Shown here: in pieces, positions 52,968 through 62,097 of the stretch
Layout of the letters: each line of letters opens with the position of its first letter
Numbering within the stretch: the first letter of the stretch is position 1
Assembly: GCF_049943955.1 (NCBI RefSeq)
Contig: NZ_JBNFTW010000009.1
Coordinates: 136,187-200,186, forward strand
Direction: 5' to 3'
Source of the DNA: Desulfosporosinus sp049943955
Lineage (GTDB): Bacteria > Bacillota > Desulfitobacteriia > Desulfitobacteriales > Desulfitobacteriaceae
Length of the DNA stretch: 64,000 nucleotides
Notes under the pieces: model-generated
Databases searched by the model: none
What the model saw: only the letters and a program-made list of their open reading frames with translations
What the model was told of the DNA's origin: nothing
Translations under genes and position numbers: made by a program

Positions 52968-55157
52968 TCACCCAGCCATATAGCTATTGATATATTCCAA
53001 AGAAGAATCTGGAATTACTGCTTTCCCGCCAAGAAGATAAATCTGGCGGATTTGACCGCTGCTATCAGCCAGGAAATTCATAACACTTGCTTTATTGAAT
53101 TGCTTGTTCACCAAAATTATGGGGCTGCCGGTACGTGCAGCAAGCGCTGATCCGGCTAAGGCATCGGGAAAGTTTTCTCCTGTGGCAATGATAATCGTAT
53201 TAACGTTAGCTCTAAGTCCCCTTGCCACGGCAACACTGGTCTCGTATTGATCCATTCCCCAATAACGATTAAGTGTTTTGTTTTGATCGTTTGAATCCCA
53301 ATGGGCGGAGACAGTTTTTGTAATCGCATTAGCTACGTCATCGTTAATGACCGCACGGCCTCCAACTAATATTGCATCAGCAATTTCGTGATCCTTAAGC
53401 GCCGTGTTAGTAGCTTCAGGCAGCTGGTTATTCTTAGTTAACAAAATAGGAATGTGGTTATAAGCTGCCCAGGATGAGATAGATAAGGCGTCTGGAAAAT
53501 TGTTACCATTAGCGATAACAACCTTTTTCGGAGCATCAGGGTTAACTGAGTAGTAGTAATCGGCTATCCTGGCAGCTGTTTCGTACTGATCCCAGCCGGC
53601 CAAACGCGTAATGTCACTGTACTTCTGCTTCAGTGAGTTTTCGATATCCCCTGAAACAACGGCAGTTCCGCCGACAATAATAATTTTTGCCGGATGAAGC
53701 CGGTCAATTTCATCTTGTACGTCTGAATCGAGAGCTTTGCTATTCGTTAGCAAAATCGGAGCATCATATTGATGAGCTAGAGTTGCTGCAGCAAGAGCAT
53801 CGGGTAAATTTACCACTGTCGCTAGAATTACAGCTGACGAACCATCCGGCCATCCCTTTTTAGCAATTTCCACTGCAGTGTTTACGGCTTGATTGCCGGA
53901 AACTCGCTCGAGATAAGAAGCTGGCGCCGTATAAAGAATGTGCTGACCCATAACAGGAGTATCTGTCCCGTTGTAACCGTCTTGTCCTAAAACGTTAACA
54001 GTTCCGTTGCCTAATTGGCCATCGGTATTAAGGCCCCAACCCCAGATTTTGCCGCCCGCTCTTCCCAGCGCAAAACCATAACCGACTGAGATACTGGTAA
54101 CGCAGCTCAGATTTGCCCCCTTAACCGGCAAAGAAGTAAGAGGCTGGGTGTCAGCATCTATTCCGCTTCCCAACTGACCATAAATATTGCCGCCCAGCGT
54201 CCAGACACTTCCATCAAAGCCAAGAGCCATTGACATATAGGCTCCTGCGCTAATCGCTGATACCCTTTTCAAGGAAGAAATTTGAACCGGTGAATCGAAC
54301 CATTGCTGATTACTATTGCCGAGCTGCATGAGCTCATTGCTTCCCCAACCCCAAACAGTTCCGTCGCCCCTTAAAGCAAGGCTATGACTAAAGCCTGCTG
54401 AAATACTGACAATATCGGAAATCCCTTTCACTTGGGTCAGGCCAATAAAATCCGCAGGTTCGGTATCTGTATCCATAACAACTTTTTGAGCTCCCCAAGT
54501 CCAGACAGTACCATCATTTTTGAGAGCCAAACACCAAGCACTTCCGGCAGCTATTTTAACTACCCCGGGAAGATTAGCAATTAATTGTGGTGCAGTATAT
54601 TTAAGTGTATTACTATTTTCATTGACTTGTCTAAATTCGTTGTCGCCCCAGGCCCATACTCTGCCATCAGACCCGAGTGCAAGGCTAAAGTCTAATCCTG
54701 CAGCGATGGCTACTATATTTTGCAATCCTTGGACTTGTACTGATGTTGTTACTGGTGAGTCTTGATCGACGCCAAGTTGACCTTCTTCGTTGCTACCCCA
54801 GGCCCAAACAGTCCCATCCGCTTTCAGGGCCAAAGCATGGGCTCCCCCAGCTGAAACCGCAATAATATTCGTAAGGTCTTTAACTTGCACCGGAGAAGCA
54901 GTGCTGCTGCTGTCAGTTTTGCCTTGTCCTAACTGACCGTCGGAGTTGTTCCCCCAAGCCCAGACATTTCCGTCTCCATCGACAGCTAAAGCGAAATTTA
55001 CACCCGCAGCGAGCTGAGACGAGGCTGAAGCAGGTCTATCGTTGATAGACGCCAATGCCGGCGCAGGACTAACCAACAAAGGAACTAGAATAGTTGAAAC
55101 AAGAATCAACATGGAAGCTAAAAGTCCTGTTAAGCGGAATTTGAAAGTTTTCAACAA
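52968..55157 (-). CDS. Secreted RCC1-repeat protein with CWB2 cell-wall-binding repeats
   Basis: The 729-residue exported protein has a signal peptide (about 1-37, ending PALA). It continues with about seven RCC1 blades (about 50-410; markers VWAWGNNSDGQLG, VWGWGSNELMQLG and IWGWGLNTDGQLG), then three CWB2 cell-wall-binding repeats (about 430-729, with IIIVGGTAV, AILVGGRAV and IYLLGGKAV). CWB2 domains anchor Clostridial surface proteins to wall polymers; the RCC1 propeller probably binds a ligand. The start is TTG, either 55157 or 55154, behind GGGAGG. An operator shared with the repeat-protein gene lies immediately upstream. Confidence 0.9.
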   Translation of the reverse strand: MLKTFKFRLTGLLASMLILVSTILVPLLVSPAPALASINDRPASASSQLAAGVNFALAVDGDGNVWAWGNNSDGQLGQGKTDSSSTASPVQVKDLTNIIAVSAGGAHALALKADGTVWAWGSNEEGQLGVDQDSPVTTSVQVQGLQNIVAIAAGLDFSLALGSDGRVWAWGDNEFRQVNENSNTLKYTAPQLIANLPGVVKIAAGSAWCLALKNDGTVWTWGAQKVVMDTDTEPADFIGLTQVKGISDIVSISAGFSHSLALRGDGTVWGWGSNELMQLGNSNQQWFDSPVQISSLKRVSAISAGAYMSMALGFDGSVWTLGGNIYGQLGSGIDADTQPLTSLPVKGANLSCVTSISVGYGFALGRAGGKIWGWGLNTDGQLGNGTVNVLGQDGYNGTDTPVMGQHILYTAPASYLERVSGNQAVNTAVEIAKKGWPDGSSAVILATVVNLPDALAAATLAHQYDAPILLTNSKALDSDVQDEIDRLHPAKIIIVGGTAVVSGDIENSLKQKYSDITRLAGWDQYETAARIADYYYSVNPDAPKKVVIANGNNFPDALSISSWAAYNHIPILLTKNNQLPEATNTALKDHEIADAILVGGRAVINDDVANAITKTVSAHWDSNDQNKTLNRYWGMDQYETSVAVARGLRANVNTIIIATGENFPDALAGSALAARTGSPIILVNKQFNKASVMNFLADSSGQIRQIYLLGGKAVIPDSSLEYINSYMAG

Positions 55158-55180
55158 GAAGTTCCTCCCTATTTATAAAA

Positions 55181-55208
55181 TATGAAAAAACTGTGTAGAA
55201 TTTATGAA
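55181..55208 (-). promoter_or_regulatory. Three-hexamer operator, 11-bp period (copy 2)
   Basis: On the minus strand TTCATA, TACACA, TTCATA start at 11-bp steps (plus-strand 55203, 55192, 55181). Most of the spacer bases also match the site at 6830-6857. It lies only about 24 bases before the start codon, close enough to overlap the promoter or act as a block. Confidence 0.55.
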
Positions 55209-55334
55209 GATAATAAGAACTATAACAAAAACCGTTTTAACGTATCAATAGGTAATCACAGGAAATAAAGATACGTTTAAAATTGCTTACAAACTGTTAT
55301 AAATCACTATAGCAAATTTAAAAAACTTTTATAA

Positions 55335-55373
55335 ATCAAAAAAGCTGTAACGACTTTAAAAAGTCAATTACAG
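55335..55373 (-). terminator. Terminator of the DnaQ-fold exonuclease gene
   Basis: The stem GCTGTAA/TTACAGC is extended inside by GACTTT/AAAGTC, followed on the minus strand by TTTTTT. It lies about 30 bases after the stop. Confidence 0.88.
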
Positions 55374-55403
55374 CCTCATCTAACCTTAAGGTTTATGCCC
55401 TTA

Positions 55404-56219
55404 TTAACTATCTCTTTGATAAATACTATCTTTGCAGCATATTGTAAATTCTCCGTCTTTATTTATAATCCTGGCAACGTGTTTTATGGGAATCTTGCAT
55501 TGATGACAAAACCCATGAGCAAAATACTTTTTAGATTTACTCGATTCCTTAATTTTTTCCACGCTATTGCCGCATTCCGGACAGTAAATGACCGTTTGAC
55601 TCAGTAAGCCTTTTAATTCATTAACCTTTAGTTCATTTTCTCGCTGTACCTTTTCCCAATTAATAATGGCATCTTGAGAAAAATCATAAACCTTTCTGAA
55701 AATATCCACTGTGTAGGCAGCATCACTAAACGCATCATGGAAAGGCAATTTCTTTGCGATTTCTAAGTCATCCACGGCTCTCTCCAGGCTCGGCTGTTGT
55801 GTCAAGCCTTCAAACTTCATATAGATTTTTTGAATGTCTATATACTTATTGAAGAATTTCGCATCGAAACCAAAAAAGGAGCAATTTTCTCGTAATCCTA
55901 GGATATCATCCTGCCCCCAAGAGCATAAAACCGCTTCAGTTCCAACCCAAGCCTCAAAGCTTTCCATGGCGTCCATAAACGGCCTTCTTGGAATAATTTT
56001 GCTTGTGTTTATGTTTGTCTTTCTCTTTACATAGGGATTTAATCGTTTATAAACAAAGGGCTTGATTAATAAGTTAAACTCATCAATTTTCTCCAATTGA
56101 TCATTCAGTTTTAGGGCACCAATCTGTATAATTTCATTTTTTAAAGCAGGGTTTGCTAAATCTCCCTCTTTAAAGCGAAAAAACATATTAAATTCCAAAT
56201 CAAATACAATGTAATTCAT
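55404..56219 (-). CDS. DnaQ-fold 3'-5' exonuclease with C-terminal zinc ribbon
   Basis: The 271-residue protein has the DEDDh exonuclease motifs VFDLEFN at the N terminus, WGQDD near residue 100 and HDAFSDAAYT near 162. This is the KapD/Eri-1-like branch. The last 65 residues form a zinc ribbon (CPEC about residue 218, CHQC about 240), suggesting nucleic-acid binding. Substrate unknown. The ATG at 56219 follows AGGAGGGG; an in-frame extension to 56297 has no support. Confidence 0.85.
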   Translation of the reverse strand: MNYIVFDLEFNMFFRFKEGDLANPALKNEIIQIGALKLNDQLEKIDEFNLLIKPFVYKRLNPYVKRKTNINTSKIIPRRPFMDAMESFEAWVGTEAVLCSWGQDDILGLRENCSFFGFDAKFFNKYIDIQKIYMKFEGLTQQPSLERAVDDLEIAKKLPFHDAFSDAAYTVDIFRKVYDFSQDAIINWEKVQRENELKVNELKGLLSQTVIYCPECGNSVEKIKESSKSKKYFAHGFCHQCKIPIKHVARIINKDGEFTICCKDSIYQRDS

Positions 56220-56362
56220 ACGCCCCTCCTGCACTATAACTCTATTATAATCCCTCCTCACCATAAACGCACTCACGTAATCTTTCCAAATCCGCAAAAG
56301 TTAAATCTTATTCTGCGCAATAAGTACCATGGCTCACAAATTAATGACCATAAAAAGAGATT

Positions 56363-56392
56363 AAAACAAAAAGCCATCAAAAAATGACGGCT
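56363..56392 (-). terminator. Terminator downstream of the Spo0E-like gene
   Basis: On the minus strand AGCCGTCA/TGATGGCT with a T-rich loop is followed by TTTTTGTTTT. It is about 130 bases past the Spo0E-like stop. Confidence 0.75.
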
Positions 56393-56522
56393 CAATTGTG
56401 ACATGCTCCCACCACCTACGCTAACGCTTAGAGATGAGAGACTTCTTGCCTCACGAGGTTAAAACTATAACTATATTTCAGACCATAATTATTTAACTAT
56501 AACTATAGCTCTGGCCGTGTAT

Positions 56523-56693
56523 TTACCAAAAACTAAGCTGTTCCATAGAAGTAATCCGCTGGTACTGGTTCAACAATCTATCTAATTGCTGACTAACCTC
56601 GACAACTTCACTATCAATTAATTCCCTATTGAGACCAAATTTGTTGAGCCTTCTGCGTAAAACCTCAATTCTTTTCAAAAGTTTCTTTTCCAC
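56523..56693 (-). CDS. Spo0E-like sporulation regulatory phosphatase
   Basis: The 56-residue protein starts at GTG (56693) with GGGAGG 7 bases upstream. The sequence shows LLKRIEVLRRRLNKFG and the family signature SEVVEVSQQLDRLLNQYQ, where the SQxLD motif contacts the response regulator. Spo0E-type proteins dephosphorylate Spo0A and delay sporulation. The gene is short and stands alone. Confidence 0.85.
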   Translation of the reverse strand: MEKKLLKRIEVLRRRLNKFGLNRELIDSEVVEVSQQLDRLLNQYQRITSMEQLSFW

Positions 56694-56862
56694 TTGGATT
56701 CCTCCCGAAAAGTCTTTTCAGTAAGAATTGTATTGTTTTTTTGCAGAAATGACAAGAATAAATTATCCAATTTTAGGTAAATTATTGTCGAACGTGTGGC
56801 TTAATCTGTTGTTTATCCCAACTGATGGTTACATGATTTAGGAACCAAAAATGCTCCCTCCA

Positions 56863-57447
56863 CTACTTATTCAAAGAATCTAATACTTGTTGATACAATT
56901 GCTGTGGATTAAATGTACCTCGTTGCCCGCCGGCTCTGCGTTGAGAATTCGATCCATTAGCAGTACCGCTTTGGTTATTTTGAGTTTGAGTTTGACTATT
57001 TGCATTTTGATTGTTCCCTTTAGAAGGTCTTTGCGGAGCTGATTTTAATTCGGTTTTTTGTTGATCAGTAAATATTGCATTGATAGCATCAGCTTGCTGC
57101 TGTGAAAAATCTTGACTTGGATTCGTAGTCTTAATCAATTCTTGCAGAATGGGTTTAAGTTTATTTTTCTGGTCACTCGTTAATGGGTTCTGTTGGCTAT
57201 TTTCTAAACGGCGAATTTCCATAGCGGCCTGTTGGGCAGGATTAATCGTTCTCTTCGTTTGAGTAGCTTGACCTTGGCTTGTTTGGCTTTGAGTTGATTG
57301 GGACTGCGTCGTTGACTGATCAGAATTTGACGAACTTGCAGTAGTTGAACTGCAGCCGCTTACTCCAATCAGTGCGGCAATAAGTAATACCCCAATGAAT
57401 AATGATGGCTTTTTCCAAGCTTTTTGGACTAGGAATCGTTTCTGCAT
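56863..57447 (-). CDS. Lipoprotein with Gln/Ser/Thr-rich linkers, unknown
   Basis: The protein of 194 residues has a lipoprotein signal (LIGVSGC). A disordered Ser/Thr/Gln stretch is followed by a helical core (about 65-130; RRLENSQQNPLTSDQKNKLK, IFTDQQKTELKS) and an Asn/Gln/Gly-rich tail. The helical part resembles Spy/CpxP-like periplasmic helices in spacing, but the family is not certain. The start at 57447 follows GGGGG at 11 bases. Confidence 0.7.
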   Translation of the reverse strand: MQKRFLVQKAWKKPSLFIGVLLIAALIGVSGCSSTTASSSNSDQSTTQSQSTQSQTSQGQATQTKRTINPAQQAAMEIRRLENSQQNPLTSDQKNKLKPILQELIKTTNPSQDFSQQQADAINAIFTDQQKTELKSAPQRPSKGNNQNANSQTQTQNNQSGTANGSNSQRRAGGQRGTFNPQQLYQQVLDSLNK

Positions 57448-57666
57448 AAACTTAACATCCCCCAATTCATACAAGTTTTTCTTTCAGTGAAGTTTTTGTT
57501 TTATAAATTCCGCTACGGTCCTATCAACCATGATATAGCATACATTGAACTTTTAATGAGATTGTGACCAAGACTTTAAGATTTTATGAAGATGAAAAAA
57601 TGTTTAAGAATAAATTTTATGGTTAGAGTAACGTTTAGCATTGTTCTATGTAGAGGGGGCTTTAAA

Positions 57667-57825
57667 ATGACTCGCACAGTAGCTGCCTATTGCAGAAAGT
57701 GCAAGAAGTCAACAAATTTTAGTTTCAATGGCGGTGGTTGGGAATGTCCTACCTGCGGTTCCTATAATCCAGTAGGCGGACACGATAACTCCGAATTTCC
57801 CTATAATATTTTTAGAGATTACTAA
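57667..57825 (+). CDS. Small zinc-ribbon protein
   Basis: The 52-residue protein has a double-CxxC zinc ribbon (YCRKCKKSTNF and WECPTCGSYNP). Function unknown; such proteins often bind nucleic acid or act as adaptors. The ATG at 57667 follows AGAGGGGG. A strong terminator follows, so it forms its own unit. Confidence 0.72.
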   Translation: MTRTVAAYCRKCKKSTNFSFNGGGWECPTCGSYNPVGGHDNSEFPYNIFRDY

Positions 57826-57856
57826 ATCTCTTTTTGATCAATCGTAATAAAGCTAA

Positions 57857-57884
57857 AAGACGCCTTGTTGGGCGTCTTCTTTTT
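57857..57884 (+). terminator. Terminator of the zinc-ribbon gene
   Basis: The stem AAGACGCC/GGCGTCTT with a short loop is followed by CTTTTTG. Confidence 0.9.
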
Positions 57885-58122
57885 GTGCTTTCGAATCGAT
57901 TCACAAATGACTTTAACCAAGTTCATTAAGCCAAGGGAGAATAAAACTATAATATCTGTTAATAATATTCAAAAAATATTTTTCTGTTTTTTAGGAACTA
58001 TTAGGAACATTCATCTGGTCTGTTATTTTCGGTGACTGAAACACAAAACTATGAAATTTACTTAACGAGGCTTCTATTAGATTTGCAAGACATTTTGAGA
58101 GTGAAGAAAGGAGAAGATTCTA

Positions 58123-58749
58123 TTGAATAATTCAAGGCTGATGAAACTTTTCAAGTTTATAACAAGAGGCCTGCAACTTAAGGATTCCGTAGCTATAGGT
58201 CTCTTTGGAGGTTTAATTGGAACACTATTAGTTGATGTATCCAATTTTATCTTATGGAAAAAGAATCGTACTGAAATGCTTTACGCCCATTTAGGCGCCT
58301 CCATGTTTATGAGACCTTTCCGAACAAACCAGAAAAAGAACGTAATAATCGGTCAATTTTTTCATTTGATAACAGGAGCAACTTTAGGTTTACCTCTATT
58401 TTATATTCTTAAAAAGACCGGCAGGGATTACCTGATTCTTAAAGGCGGTTTTTCCGGTTCGTTGACATGGGGAACCTTATATTCCTTTGGCATAAAAAAA
58501 GGATTCTACTCAGCTAAACCTCATTTAACGAAAACACATTATTCCTACTTATTTCATAATTTTCTTTATGGCTTAACATCCGCTCTTTCAATGGTGTGGT
58601 TAGCTCACCCATCAGTGTTCCCTTCTGCTCAGACTAAACAAGATGATGATAAAACGCTTACCCCACAATTTCCTGATTCGTTATCAATTCCGTCACATTT
58701 GCTTACTCAACCTCCAACAGATGTTGAAAATCATTGCAGTATTCATTAA
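58123..58749 (+). CDS. Hypothetical membrane-associated protein
   Basis: The 208-residue protein starts at TTG (58123) with GGAGAAG upstream. Hydrophobic stretches at about 22-45, 75-95, 105-125 and 145-165 suggest a membrane protein with short loops. The C-terminal 45 residues are polar. I do not recognise the family. Confidence 0.65.
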   Translation: MNNSRLMKLFKFITRGLQLKDSVAIGLFGGLIGTLLVDVSNFILWKKNRTEMLYAHLGASMFMRPFRTNQKKNVIIGQFFHLITGATLGLPLFYILKKTGRDYLILKGGFSGSLTWGTLYSFGIKKGFYSAKPHLTKTHYSYLFHNFLYGLTSALSMVWLAHPSVFPSAQTKQDDDKTLTPQFPDSLSIPSHLLTQPPTDVENHCSIH

Positions 58750-58937
58750 GACATTAGCGCATCGGGGCTTCGGTGACGAAAGCGGCTAGCCTATTTGTCA
58801 TTTGAAAAATTTATATCAAAAGGTTCTTAAAGTTTTAACCTTTTCTTTCACTAAATGCTCTATATTGCAGAATAGTGAAAGGAGTCATGAACGATGAAAA
58901 AATAAAGGTATTACTATCTAGTTTTAGCAAAAAGTAA

Positions 58938-58964
58938 GCACCCAGCCATTGAGTAGCTGAGTGC
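58938..58964 (-). terminator. Terminator of guaA
   Basis: GCACCCAGC/GCTGAGTGC pairs with one G-T; on the minus strand TTACTTTTTGC follows. It is 36 bases past the guaA stop. Confidence 0.7.
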
Positions 58965-58999
58965 CTATTTCTATAATTGCGACTGTAAATCTACGAGAA

Positions 59000-60532
59000 T
59001 TATTCCCACTCAATCGTTCCGGGCGGTTTGCTGGTGATATCATAAACGACACGGTTTACACCATGGACCTCATTGACAATCCGTGAGGAGATGTTGTGGA
59101 GAAGATCATAGGGCAGTCTGGCCCAATCAGCGGTCATGGCGTCTTCACTCGTCACCGCTCTTAAGATAATCGGATATTCATAAGTTCGGCCGTCTCCCAT
59201 GACGCCAACGCTTTTGATAGAGGGAAGGACGGCAAAGCTTTGCCACAGATCCCGATATAAGCCTGAGCGGCGAATTTCCTCGATAATAATGGCATCCGCT
59301 TCTCGCAGAATATCTAGTTTCTCGCGGGTTACCTCACCGAGAATACGGATCGCCAGACCAGGTCCCGGGAAGGGTTGGCGCCAAACGATTTCTTCACTCA
59401 TGCCCAACTCTGTACCTAATTCGCGCACTTCGTCTTTGAATAACATGCGCAGCGGTTCAACCAGCTTAAACTGCATATCCTCCGGCAAGCCGCCGACATT
59501 ATGATGGCTCTTGATGGTTTCCGCTGTCTCCGTGCCGCTCTCGACAATGTCCGGATAGAGTGTCCCTTGCACCAGAAAGTCGACTTGACCGAGTTTTGCA
59601 GCCTCAGCTTCAAATACTCTAATGAACTCATTGCCGATCGTCTTACGTTTAACCTCAGGCTCAGATACTCCTTCAAGCTTGGCCATAAATCGCTCGCGAG
59701 CATCCACAAACACTAAATTAAGCTGAAACTGCTCTGTGAAAACTTTTCGAACTTGTTCCGCTTCGTTCTTACGCATAAAACCATGATCGACAAAAACGCA
59801 GGTTAATTGGTCACCTACAGCTTTATGAACTAAAGCGGCCGCTACTGAAGAATCAACACCGCCGCTCAAGGCGCAGAGGACTCGTCCCTTTCCGACCCTA
59901 GCCCGGATCTCAGCTACTTGCAGTTCAATAAATGACTCCATTGTCCAATCCCCTGCACAGTGACAGACATCAAACAAAAATTGCTCAAGCATTTTTTGAC
60001 CGTCAGGAGTATGTTTGACTTCGGGATGAAATTGAACGCCATAAAAATGGCGCGCAGAATCCATCATTGCTGCGATCGGTGTATGACCAGTATGGGCAGC
60101 AATGTCAAAGCCTTTAGGCAAAGACTTAATAGAATCGCCATGGCTCATCCAGCAAGGACGCTCCCCGCCTAATCCGGCCCATAAATCGTTTGCTTTGTCC
60201 ACAGTAAGCATGGCTTTACCGTACTCACTTGCTACGGGACGTTCCACCGTACCTCCCAATTGCAGGGCCATAAGTTGCATTCCGTAGCAAATTCCCAGGA
60301 TAGGAATTCCCAAGTTGTAAATTTCAGGGTCCACTTTTGGAGCATTCGGCTGATTAACACTGGCAGGTCCTCCGGAAAAGATAATACCTTTAGGCTGCCG
60401 TGCCTTTATGTCCTCAATAGACGTTTTATAAGAAACCATCTCAGAATAAACATGAGCCTCACGTACTCGCCTTGCAATGAGCTGATTGTATTGACCTCCA
60501 AAATCCAGAACTAAAACGACTTCCTTTGTCAC
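59000..60532 (-). CDS. guaA: GMP synthase (glutamine-hydrolysing)
   Basis: The 510-residue enzyme has a GATase domain (about 1-190) with ILGICYGMQ and GVQFHPEV. Its ATP-pyrophosphatase P-loop is LCALSGGVDSSVAA near 222, and the C terminus is KPPGTIEWE. It aminates XMP to GMP. The start is GTG. It is 23 bp downstream of hpt in the same operon. Confidence 0.97.
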   Translation of the reverse strand: MTKEVVLVLDFGGQYNQLIARRVREAHVYSEMVSYKTSIEDIKARQPKGIIFSGGPASVNQPNAPKVDPEIYNLGIPILGICYGMQLMALQLGGTVERPVASEYGKAMLTVDKANDLWAGLGGERPCWMSHGDSIKSLPKGFDIAAHTGHTPIAAMMDSARHFYGVQFHPEVKHTPDGQKMLEQFLFDVCHCAGDWTMESFIELQVAEIRARVGKGRVLCALSGGVDSSVAAALVHKAVGDQLTCVFVDHGFMRKNEAEQVRKVFTEQFQLNLVFVDARERFMAKLEGVSEPEVKRKTIGNEFIRVFEAEAAKLGQVDFLVQGTLYPDIVESGTETAETIKSHHNVGGLPEDMQFKLVEPLRMLFKDEVRELGTELGMSEEIVWRQPFPGPGLAIRILGEVTREKLDILREADAIIIEEIRRSGLYRDLWQSFAVLPSIKSVGVMGDGRTYEYPIILRAVTSEDAMTADWARLPYDLLHNISSRIVNEVHGVNRVVYDITSKPPGTIEWE

Positions 60533-60555
60533 GTTATTTCATCACCATTTCCTTG

Positions 60556-61098
60556 TTAATTAACTTCATACGCTTCCTGTTTCAGAACTCCTACGTAGGG
60601 CAAATTTCGATATTCTTCATTAAAATCCAAACCGTAGCCTACAACAAATTCATCGGGAATAGCAAACCCGTTATAATCAGGAACTACTTCCACCTGCCGG
60701 CGGGCAGCCTTATCAAGCAGGGTAACTACCTTAACACTCAAAGGGTTACGAGCTTTGAGATTTTCCTTCAGGTACTTCAGGGTTAATCCGGTATCGACAA
60801 TATCTTCGACCACCAAAATATGAACGTCATCCACACTACGTTCCAAATCTTTAAGAATCCTGACGACTCCTGAAGATTTTGTTGACACACCATAGCTCGA
60901 TAAGGCCATAAAGTCGTAAGCTAATGGCAGTTTGATCTCACGAATAAGATCCGCCATAAAAGGAACGGCTCCTTTCAAGATCCCTAACACTAAAAGATTT
61001 TTACCTTCATAATCCCGAGTAATCTGTGCTCCCAATTCAGCAACGCGTTTTGCTAACCCTTCCTTAGAAATCAATACCTTTCCGATATATTCTTCCAC
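60556..61098 (-). CDS. hpt: Hypoxanthine phosphoribosyltransferase
   Basis: The 180-residue salvage enzyme carries the PRPP motif LVVEDIVDTGLTL near residue 100. It converts hypoxanthine and guanine to IMP and GMP. The GTG at 61098 is chosen because GGAGGGG lies 6 bases upstream; the longer frame to 61125 has no site. Confidence 0.95.
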   Translation of the reverse strand: MEEYIGKVLISKEGLAKRVAELGAQITRDYEGKNLLVLGILKGAVPFMADLIREIKLPLAYDFMALSSYGVSTKSSGVVRILKDLERSVDDVHILVVEDIVDTGLTLKYLKENLKARNPLSVKVVTLLDKAARRQVEVVPDYNGFAIPDEFVVGYGLDFNEEYRNLPYVGVLKQEAYEVN

Positions 61099-61142
61099 AA
61101 TGGACCCCTCCACACAAAAAATCAATTAAAACTTATTTAAAA

Positions 61143-61171
61143 ACTATACCAGAGCCTTGTCATTTCTGCAA
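61143..61171 (-). promoter_or_regulatory. Sigma-A promoter of hpt-guaA
   Basis: On the minus strand TTGCAG and TATAGT are 17 bases apart, about 45 bases before the hpt start. No PurBox or riboswitch was seen here. Confidence 0.65.
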
Positions 61172-61232
61172 GCGAACCTCCCCTACCCACACTTCGTTAT
61201 CTCACCAGTCTTCTCGCCCCAAACAGAACAAT

Positions 61233-61269
61233 AAAAGCCAGGAACAACCTCTCGGGTTTCCTGGCTTTT
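61233..61269. terminator. Bidirectional terminator
   Basis: AAAAGCCAGGAA/TTCCTGGCTTTT form a 12-bp stem with A and T tracts. It ends the 220-residue protein gene on the minus strand. Confidence 0.88.
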
Positions 61270-61306
61270 GTCCTTGACTCTTTCTTAACTTTATTTTATC
61301 GCTCTT

Positions 61307-61969
61307 TTAAAGAGTAGGGGCCTGTATCGTTATCTTCTTTCCAATATCCCAAAACTCAAGTGTCATTGTCATCGGGTCAGATTTGGCTTTATTTTTGGCT
61401 TCGATTGTCGCTTTCACCAACGTTTTATCCGACTTTCGAATATAAAGTGTGTACTGGAAATCGGTCCAAAATTCCTCCATCATTTTATTTCGCACACTGG
61501 GCTTTAACTGGCAAACCCAAACTTTTTGTTCGTTGACCTTCCCTTGACCGCTAAGCACCACCTCACCAAGTTCTTTCATTTGTAATGATGATAGGGGGTC
61601 GAGCTCCGCCAGAAAGACTTCTTCTGCAGCCTGCCCATTAGCAAATTTAATCCACTTTTTGCTAAAGGGATCTTTGCTGAACGTTGAGTTCCCGATTTTG
61701 ATCAGCTCAACTTCGCTTCCCGTCAATTCTCCTAAAATCCGAGTGTTCCCTCCGGTTTTTTCCCCCTGTACTCGGGCAAGAACCCGATCTTTTCCTTCAA
61801 CCCATTGATGCTGGGTCAAACTGTAGCGAAAAGAGGTCGCTGCATTTAATTCTTCCAAGCCGTGTGTTACCAGCTTAGTAGGGTCTGGCGGCCAATTAAG
61901 CCATCCTATGATCCCCCCCAACAACACGATACTGATCCCAATGAGAAACCATAATCCCCTTTTCTTCAT
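61307..61969 (-). CDS. Anchored extracytoplasmic protein, LppX-like fold suspected
   Basis: The 220-residue protein has an N-terminal membrane anchor (about 6-25) and an external part with many beta strands. The central pattern resembles LppX/LolA-type lipoproteins that bind lipids or act as membrane-stress sensors. It has no lipobox. No operon partner. Confidence 0.55.
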   Translation of the reverse strand: MKKRGLWFLIGISIVLLGGIIGWLNWPPDPTKLVTHGLEELNAATSFRYSLTQHQWVEGKDRVLARVQGEKTGGNTRILGELTGSEVELIKIGNSTFSKDPFSKKWIKFANGQAAEEVFLAELDPLSSLQMKELGEVVLSGQGKVNEQKVWVCQLKPSVRNKMMEEFWTDFQYTLYIRKSDKTLVKATIEAKNKAKSDPMTMTLEFWDIGKKITIQAPTL

Positions 61970-62097
61970 AACATGCCCCCCTGGCGGAGTTCTTACCTAC
62001 TAATATGTAACTTCAGCTTGCCATATTCCTAAGCATTAAGAATTCCTAATTCTTAAGATACCAAGAACCCGCTCAAGTTTTCTTTCAGAGGCAAGGG

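Noticed and set aside
58757..58800. Third copy of repeat A
   Set aside because: GACGAAAGCGGCTAGCC and CTATTTGTCA resemble the inverted core of repeat A, but the hairpins are not kept and similarity is too short.
58887..58937. Frame of 16 codons after AAAGGAG
   Set aside because: The ribosome site is only two bases from the ATG and the peptide is too short to support without conservation data.
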